From: Diphasiastrum complanatum
Taxonomy: Eukaryota > Streptophyta > Lycopodiopsida > Lycopodiales > Lycopodiaceae
DNA length: 64,000 nucleotides
Assembly: GCA_029204225.1 (NCBI GenBank)
Contig: CM055110.1
Coordinates: forward strand, 37,960,195-38,024,194
Direction of reading: 5' to 3'
Part shown: in pieces, positions 57,674 through 64,000 of the stretch
How the letters are laid out: each line of letters begins with the position of its first letter
Position numbering within the stretch: the stretch's first letter is position 1
Translations under genes and position numbers: made by a program
Notes under the pieces: model-generated
The model's database searches: none
The model's input: only the letters and a program-made list of their open reading frames with translations
Told to the model about the DNA's origin: nothing

Positions 57674-58936
57674 TCAAGAGCCAAAATGGCAACCATTGAG
57701 CAATTTGATACGAATCGGATGTCTGCTGCCTTTGGCTATGATCCTGCAATTGTTCTTCAAGTCCTCCACAAAGCAACCATGAGTGCTGAATCTAACTTGC
57801 AATCCTTGTTCCACCATTTGACCAACAAATACAAGGTTCTTGGTAATATTTGGAACATGAAAGACATCTTTCAAATACTTAGTCTTACCATTTCCAATTG
57901 TGAGAGATATGTGACCATTATGATCGATAGAGTGTGTTGTGCCATCACTTGTCTGCACTTACCCCTTTCTCTCAGGCTCATGCAAGTCAACAAACCACTC
58001 TTTGTGACACGTCATGTGATTCGAGGCTCCACTATCCACATACCAAACGTCATTGATAGTGCTTTAGAAAATAGATGATTCTCGATCATCCACATGTTGA
58101 AGAACAGAAAGATCATGCTCTTCATCTGACTGTCTACTTGAAGAAGCATAGTTAGACTGCTGGTACCTTCCATTCTTGATGTCGTTTTGCTTCTTATGAC
58201 ACTTATTTGCAAAATGTCTGGGCTTACCACAATAGTAGCATTTTAATGAAGATGAGGAAGATTGTTGACGACCTCCACCTCCACGTTGGCTCCCCCTACC
58301 ACAAGACTGTGTTCTTCCCCCTCTTGGCTCCAGTTGCATGTTTTGAAACTGATGTGTCATAACCTCTTTGCCTTTGCTCTTGCTTACACCCCTTCCTCGA
58401 CCTCTGGAATGTGAGTAGAGCAATGTCTCCGAGGATGACTGCCTTGAAGATGAGCCCTCATCATGCAAAGTTTTCTCCTCCAAGACAAGCACGAAAATCA
58501 AATCTAGAAATGTAGGTACATTCTCTCGAATGAGTACAGAAGTCTTGAAAACCTTGTACTCCTTGCCTAATCCATTCAAGCATGCACTTACCATATCTTC
58601 ATCTTCAACCGCTATGCCGATAGAACCCAAGGCTTCGACAATGCTCTTTATCTTCAAAGCATATTAATTCACGCTCATATTCTTTTTCTGCACGCTATTC
58701 AACTCTTGTTTTAGTTGCAGCTTCCTGGCCTTGGTATTGGTACTGTAAACATTGATAGGCGTCGTCCACGCCTTCGCAGGTGTGCTTGTGTCTTGCATGT
58801 GACCAAGCATAGAATATGCTACACTCACTGAAAGCCAATAAAGCACCTTCCTGGCTTTCTCATTCCATTCTTTGAGCTTCCCTTCTGTTGGATTATTCTC
58901 CTTCTTACCAATGGAGTAATCGGTTTTAATTTTCAT
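57674..58936 (-). pseudogene. Copia C gag-protease-pre-integrase
   Basis: From ATG 58936 one frame carries the gag (EWNEKARKVLYWLSVSVAYS, KARKLQLKQELNSVQKKNMS), a TAA at about 58664, IKSIVEALGSIGIAVEDEDM, an RG-rich linker, the zinc knuckle CYYCGKPRHFANKC, a stop at 58064, and the protease VWYVDSGASNHMTCHKEWF (~58050-57995). TIGNGKTKYLKDVFHVPNIT of the pre-integrase region follows. It ends at about 57674. The 5' leader is cut by a Copia B LTR at 59117. This is a third Copia family, distinct from A and B. Confidence 0.8.
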
Positions 58937-59116
58937 CTATTGTTTATCCAGTTCTACGGATTTTTCCGTGTGTTTACACAATCTACAGAATTACAAGTGT
59001 TTTTACACAGTCTACAAAATTACCTGGACTTTACGACAATGTCGCATTTTTCGTCTGACAGAAATCTCGTGTAAAATCACAGTGTTGCATTTTCGCCTTT
59101 TCAAAAGAGCCTCAAA

Positions 59117-60038
59117 TGTTAAGGAAATGACTCTGGCAAAGTGTGGGACAACCCTAAATGAGATTTAAGGGCACCTTTGTCTTTTTTGCGAAAATCTCGA
59201 TAGTGTCGCCTGTGGCAGTTTAAGTTCATTTCTACAGAGCTACAATTTTGGTTCATTTATGCAGACAGAACGTTTATGGCCAATTCACCGCTTATCAACA
59301 ATCAATGATAAGGACCGGATGGATGCCAACTGATCACCAGCCAACTGATGATCGCATTTGACGACCTAATTTCTTCGTATAAATAGTTGTTCATATTCAT
59401 ATAGTGAAATAATCTGAAATCATTAGAAACTCATTGAAAATCAGAATTATCAGAAGCATTTTAATAATTAGTTTTCTCTCTCTCAAGCTCGCGAGCTTGA
59501 ACACTCCTGAGCATTCTAGCTCACTTCTTAGAGTTGTTTTAGAGATTGCTATTATGCCACTACTTATCAGCATTGTGCTTAATTCAGACTTCCATTTTAG
59601 CCGCTCAGAGACAGCATAGAGTATGCGGCTTCGATCCGCAACTTATTGTACTCATTTACTTCTGTTACATTTTCAGACTGAATCAATGCTATCCTTCATT
59701 GCGTTCAACTTCCGTCTCAGAATGCATGCGTTTCTGTATTTCTTTGCGACTAATTCACGAACAAATTGCGACCAATTATTCGTCTGATAATTTTCTATGC
59801 TTAATTGTTTGGCTACGTAATCACTGTAGTACTGATGATTTCAAAGTTAGTTACTATAAGCTCAAACGTGATTTCTATCACTATCGTCTTGTTTGAAATT
59901 GATAGGCATAGTCATGCATTGGAAAGATGAAGATAGTTTATTCCGCCCTGCACAAAAAGTTTTTTTTCTAGACACACGAATTATTTTCATTCGTTTCTTT
60001 TTGAGCTAGACCTATCTTCTACACACCACTTTTCGACA
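59117..60038 (+). repeat. 5' LTR of Copia B (copy 2)
   Basis: TGTTAAGGAAATGACTCTGG to TTTTCGACA, 922 bp. It is alignable with 16803-17811; the length gap is partly the shorter CT tract. Confidence 0.87.
59378..59386 (+). promoter_or_regulatory. TATA box in Copia B LTR (copy 2)
   Basis: TATAAATAG, same place as in copy 1. Confidence 0.7.
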
Positions 60039-60052
60039 TGGTATCAGAGCCA
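60039..60052 (+). other. Primer binding site of Copia B (copy 2)
   Basis: TGGTATCAGAGCCA directly after the LTR, an exact plant Copia tRNA-Met site. Confidence 0.9.
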
Positions 60053-60244
60053 AATCATTACTTCTTTATCTGATTACAACATGGTATCACAACGAAAGCT
60101 CTAATACTTGATATCTTTCGTGATATCAAATTGATATCATACTCTTCAGTTTTTTTTCAACTTTTTAGTATTAGAAAATTAATTTCTTATTGTTGGCATT
60201 ACCACATCTTAGCGTATCGATACAATCGACAGACTAAGTTCCAG

Positions 60245-61063
60245 ATGGATTTTCAAAGTAAAGTCGGTCTTATCACAGACAAGCCCAATTATTATTTGTG
60301 GAAATTTAAGATGAAGACCTTGTTAATCGCTAGCGAATTATGGGATGTTGTTACAGGTACAAAAGTAAAATCTGAAGACGACGACTCAATGTGGAAATCG
60401 AAGGACGGTAAATCTTTCGCGCTTATTATCCTCAATATATCAGATACACAAATTGGACACATAGATGAAGCAAAGAATACTTCTAGAATACTCACTCTTG
60501 GGAATCAGATTTTTCAAAGTTTTCAAAGAAGCGAAGAAAGTGCATCAAACTATGCTCTGAGAGTTAAAGATTTACATAGAGAGCTTTCCTGTGTTGGTGT
60601 TACTATTAACCAAGATGAGCTAGTTCAAGTCATTCTAAATGGCTTGAAAGATGACTATGATAATCTTGTTCAGTCTTTTACCATTAAGGAGGAGTTGCTT
60701 AATCTAGAAACTCTCCAAGGAATTCTTATTTCTAAAGAAGCTAGGCAAAGCTATAAACTTTCCAAGATGAACAAACTTGAGCATGGTGGAAGTGACAAAG
60801 CCCTCTTTGTCAAGGACAAGCATAAAGGTAGGAGTAAGAACCAGTTTTCTCAATCATCCAACAAAGACAAAGCCAAAGATCGAGACAAAGATGGTGAAGA
60901 GGATGATTCATCTCATCCCTCTACTTCAAAGACCAAGAAGAAGAAAGTAAAGTGTTTCTTCTGTGGCAAGAAGGGACACCATGCCTCTAATTGCTTTAAG
61001 AAGAAAAACCAACTCAAGCAAGCAAATCTCTCCAAAGGGATTGAAGAAGATTCTGTTCCATGA
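60245..61063 (+). CDS. Chimeric Copia gag (B N-terminus, A-like remainder), open frame
   Basis: The first ~75 codons (MDFQSKVGLITDKPNYYLWK to LNISDTQIGHIDEA) match the Copia B gag at 18018. From about 60470 the frame switches without a break to A-type gag (KNTSRILTLGNQIFQSFQRS, then QVILNGLKDDYDNLVQSFTI). It continues through DKALFVKDKHKGRSKN and the zinc knuckle CFFCGKKGHHASNC. The 273-codon frame has no stop, unlike the parental gags in this window. It ends shortly after the knuckle, where the protease would begin. Confidence 0.85.
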   Translation: MDFQSKVGLITDKPNYYLWKFKMKTLLIASELWDVVTGTKVKSEDDDSMWKSKDGKSFALIILNISDTQIGHIDEAKNTSRILTLGNQIFQSFQRSEESASNYALRVKDLHRELSCVGVTINQDELVQVILNGLKDDYDNLVQSFTIKEELLNLETLQGILISKEARQSYKLSKMNKLEHGGSDKALFVKDKHKGRSKNQFSQSSNKDKAKDRDKDGEEDDSSHPSTSKTKKKKVKCFFCGKKGHHASNCFKKKNQLKQANLSKGIEEDSVP

Positions 61064-63358
61064 AGGATCACTCATGGTGTCTAGTTTTTCTTCATCACCT
61101 TTCAAGAAAGATGGAACTTGGTATATATCAAGACTACTCATCCTTTGGAGCTTATACACTCGGATGTTCATTTTTCCTCTTCTAGAATTATTGGTGGTGC
61201 AACATGTTTTGTCACTTTTATTGATGACTTTACTAAATATACTTGGTTGTATCTACTTTCTTCAAAAGCTATGATATTTGATCACTTCCTAATCTTCAAA
61301 GCTTATGTTGAGAAACCGTTTTCTTTCAAAGTTAAAGCTTTAAGATGGGATGGATGAGGTGAATACATCTCCAATAAGTTTCATGAATATTGTGAAGGTG
61401 AAGGAATAAAGAGAGAGTTTTCTTGTGCTTATTCTCCATCTCAAAATGGAGTTGTTGAGAGGAAAAACAGATCTTTATGTGAACGTGCTAAAGCAATCCG
61501 AGTTGAAGATTATTTGCCTATTGAATATTAGGGTGAAGCTATAAATTGTGCAAACTATTTGTGCAATAGATTACCTCACAATGCACTTGCTGGAAAATCA
61601 CCTTTTGAAGTCTTGTTTAAGAAGAAACCTAAGGTAGATCACCTTAGAGTTTTTGGTTGTGCTTGCTTTGTTCATGTACCCTTGGAAACAAGGAAAAGAG
61701 ATGATCCTAATTCTTTTAAAGGGATCACGGCTGGATATGCATCCAACAAGAAAGCTTACAGAATCTATGTTCCCTCTACCTCAACTACAATTGAGAGTAG
61801 GGATGTTATATTCCATGAGGATCAAAAATACATTCTTGAGGAGGCCGAGTTCAAATATTCTCACAAAGATACTCCAATCATCACCCTTGAAGACTATCAT
61901 GGAGAGATGGGGCCGAGAATTGAGGAGGAGTCATCTCGAATCTTTTCACCAAGGAGATCTCAAAGAGAAAGATCCGAGCCTAGGAGGCTTACTTATGAAG
62001 ATAGAGGCAAGCAAGTGAAACTCAACTCCACTAATTGTGCTTATTTTATTTCACATGAGGAGCCAAAGGATGTATATGATGCACTCAATTCGAATGAATG
62101 GTATCTTGCCATGAAGGAGGAATATAATGCTTTGATGGCCAACAAGACATGGGAGCTTGTGGATCTTCCATCCAACAAGCACACCATTGGTTGCAAGTGG
62201 GTTTCTCGAGTCAAGTATAATCAAGATGGCACAATCAACAAGTACAAGGCTAAACTTTGTGCTAAGGATTTTGCTAAAGTTTATGGACTTGATTATGAGG
62301 AGACTTTTGCTCCAATTGCAAAGATGGTATCAATTAGAATCATAATTTCTATGATCCTTCCTTGTATGTCAAGTTTTTTTGATAAAGATATTGTCATCCT
62401 TCTTATTTATGTTGATGATATCATTCTAACAGGAAGTTATATCAAGTTAGTTGAGGAAACCAAGATTGCACTTGGAAAAGAGTTCAAGATGCAAGATCTT
62501 GGAAAAATTCACTACATACTAGGATTAGAGATTGACTTTCTTAAAGATAAAGCTTTTGTATGTCAATCCAAGTATGCTCTTTCAATGTTAAAAAGTTCAA
62601 TATGTTAGATTGTAAGAGTATAGAAACACCTATGGAGCAAAATGTAAAAGACCCTAACAAAGGTGATGAAAGAGCCTTCGTGGACATCAATCTTTTTAGT
62701 AGTCTTATAGGCTCCTTAATTTGGCTCACGATAACTAGACCTGACATAAGCTTTACTATTCATAAGATGAGCCAGAATATGCAAAATCCTACTATTTATA
62801 ATTGGAAAATGGCCATGAGAGTACTTAGATATATATCTTCAACTTTTGATTATGGTTTATTGTATAAAAGTGAAGATCTTTCTATTGTTGGTTATTCTGA
62901 CTCGGATTTTGCAAGTGATAGAGCAAATCGAAAATCTACATGTGCTTATGTCATATATCTTGGAGGAAACTTGATATCTTGGCTTTCCAAAACACAAGAT
63001 ACTGTATCACTCTCATCTTGTGAAGCTGAGAATAAGGCACTCACTAGTGCTTTAGATCAAGAAGATGCTAGTGGAGCTAAAGATAATCATGGAAGATGAT
63101 CTACCTATGATCATGTGTGACAACATTTCAGCCCAAGCCCTTGCCAACAACCCAATATTCCATGCAAGGAGCAAAAATATTGAAGTTGCACATCACTTCA
63201 TGAGAGAGAAGCTCATTGGAGGGGAAATATACTTGGAGCACATCGACAAATCATCTTGTATTGCTGATATGCTCACCAAACCTTTGAGCAAGAGTTCCTT
63301 CATCAAGCATAGAGCCAATCTTGGAGTAATACCAAGATCCATGTTCAAGTCAATATAG
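61064..63358 (+). pseudogene. Deleted pol of the composite Copia (integrase, partial RT, RNase H)
   Basis: The order is as in Copia A, but two blocks are gone. After DGTWYI (61128) the sequence jumps to THPLELIHSDVHFSS, so the protease active site, pre-integrase and zinc site are deleted. In RT, MVSIRIIIS (~62345) jumps to the region just before LLIYVDDIIL, removing motif A (FQLDVSNAFLNG). Stops occur at 61355 (GGA to TGA type) and 61529 (Trp to TAG), with frameshifts near 62590 and 63060. RNase H (GYSDSDFASDRANRKST, ADMLTKPLSKSSFIK) ends at 63358. It cannot encode an active enzyme. Confidence 0.88.
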
Positions 63359-63375
63359 ATTGTTTTTAAGAGGAG

Positions 63376-64000
63376 TGTTGAAATGGAAAAATAATCCATC
63401 TTGACTTTAGGCTTGCTACAAACATTGTACCATGCAAGTATGTTGTTCATAAATGCAAATGCCATGTTTGGCCTAGATAGAGCTCGAGATATATGGATAT
63501 GACATATCTAGTTTGATGATTACAACTTGCATATAGATTGTAGATTTAGAATTACGGGAAAATGCGAAAAAGTCGAAGGTTTTGAAAACAGTTAAACTTT
63601 TGAACTACACAAGTTAAGCTTTTGAACTATGCAAGTGTCGCATTTCGGGGAAATGCGAAAAAGCCGACGTTGTTGAAAACATAGTGTATTTCTGCAGACA
63701 GTTGAAAAGGTAATGTATTTCTGCAGACTTGTTCTAAATGTTAATTTCATGGAAGTTGTACTTTCTGGTTTCACATGTGTGAAACACTGTCTGAATACAG
63801 ACTCCAACTTGAAAATCAAGTACACATTGATAGCACCTCAAAACAATCAAAACAAACGTAGACAAATGAAGAGAATCACTCAAAATTGCTTCCAAAACCA
63901 AGATTGGTGTCTCACATTGATTATGGCCAAATAAGCCTATATATATACACTTTTGGAGCTCGAGGTACTGATCATGCATCAGATCTCACACGTGTGAGGA
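63376..64000 (+). repeat. 3' LTR of the composite Copia (runs off the window)
   Basis: It starts TGTTGAAATGG after a short purine tract (aagaggag). It differs from both the B-type LTR at the other end of this element and the A LTR, and no end is reached before 64000. Confidence 0.7.

Overview
The window is nuclear DNA of a land plant, most likely a gymnosperm. The reasons are one complete plant-type host gene with GT-AG introns, one of them about 12 kb long, and retroelements of many kinds, most of them broken and nested. A fragment resembling the Penelope-like elements known from conifers points the same way. The species cannot be named from sequence alone.

Region by region. 1-3.7 kb: end of a Copia polyprotein, a decaying ~150-bp tandem array and a (GA)n tract. 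3.7-6.2 kb: minus-strand Copia pieces of two families (called A and B here) joined out of order. 6.2-8.4 kb: the most unusual stretch, the plus-strand remains of an intron-containing gene with a ParB-like motif and a beta-type DNA amino-methyltransferase, followed directly by a Penelope-like reverse transcriptase. 8.4-16.1 kb: a minus-strand Copia (D) split by a full-length family A Copia (9081-15296) with 5-bp target duplications. 16.1-21.2 kb: LTR, primer site and gag of Copia B, then degraded sequence with an unidentified minus-strand coding remnant.

21.9-37.9 kb: a complete six-exon minus-strand aldo-keto reductase gene (313 aa, sorbitol-6-phosphate dehydrogenase / aldose-6-phosphate reductase type). 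Its first intron holds Copia and Gypsy scraps, a nearly intact hAT-like transposase gene (29.3-32.9 kb, plus strand, two nonsense changes), a chromodomain-type Gypsy integrase and an unidentified coding remnant.

38.4-44.6 kb: a minus-strand LTR element with gag only. 45-55 kb: minus-strand Gypsy material with gag, integrase C-terminus and an unusual coiled-coil accessory reading frame present twice. 54.7-64 kb: a 5'-truncated copy of Copia A with its LTR, a Gypsy 3' end, another Copia LTR, a Copia C gag-protease, and a composite Copia with a B-type 5' LTR, a B/A chimeric gag, a deleted pol and an unrelated 3' LTR.

The only gene that looks functional for the host is the aldo-keto reductase. 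Almost all retroelement frames carry stops, frameshifts or deletions. All coordinates and reading frames were worked out by eye; family names rest on motif recognition, not on database searches.
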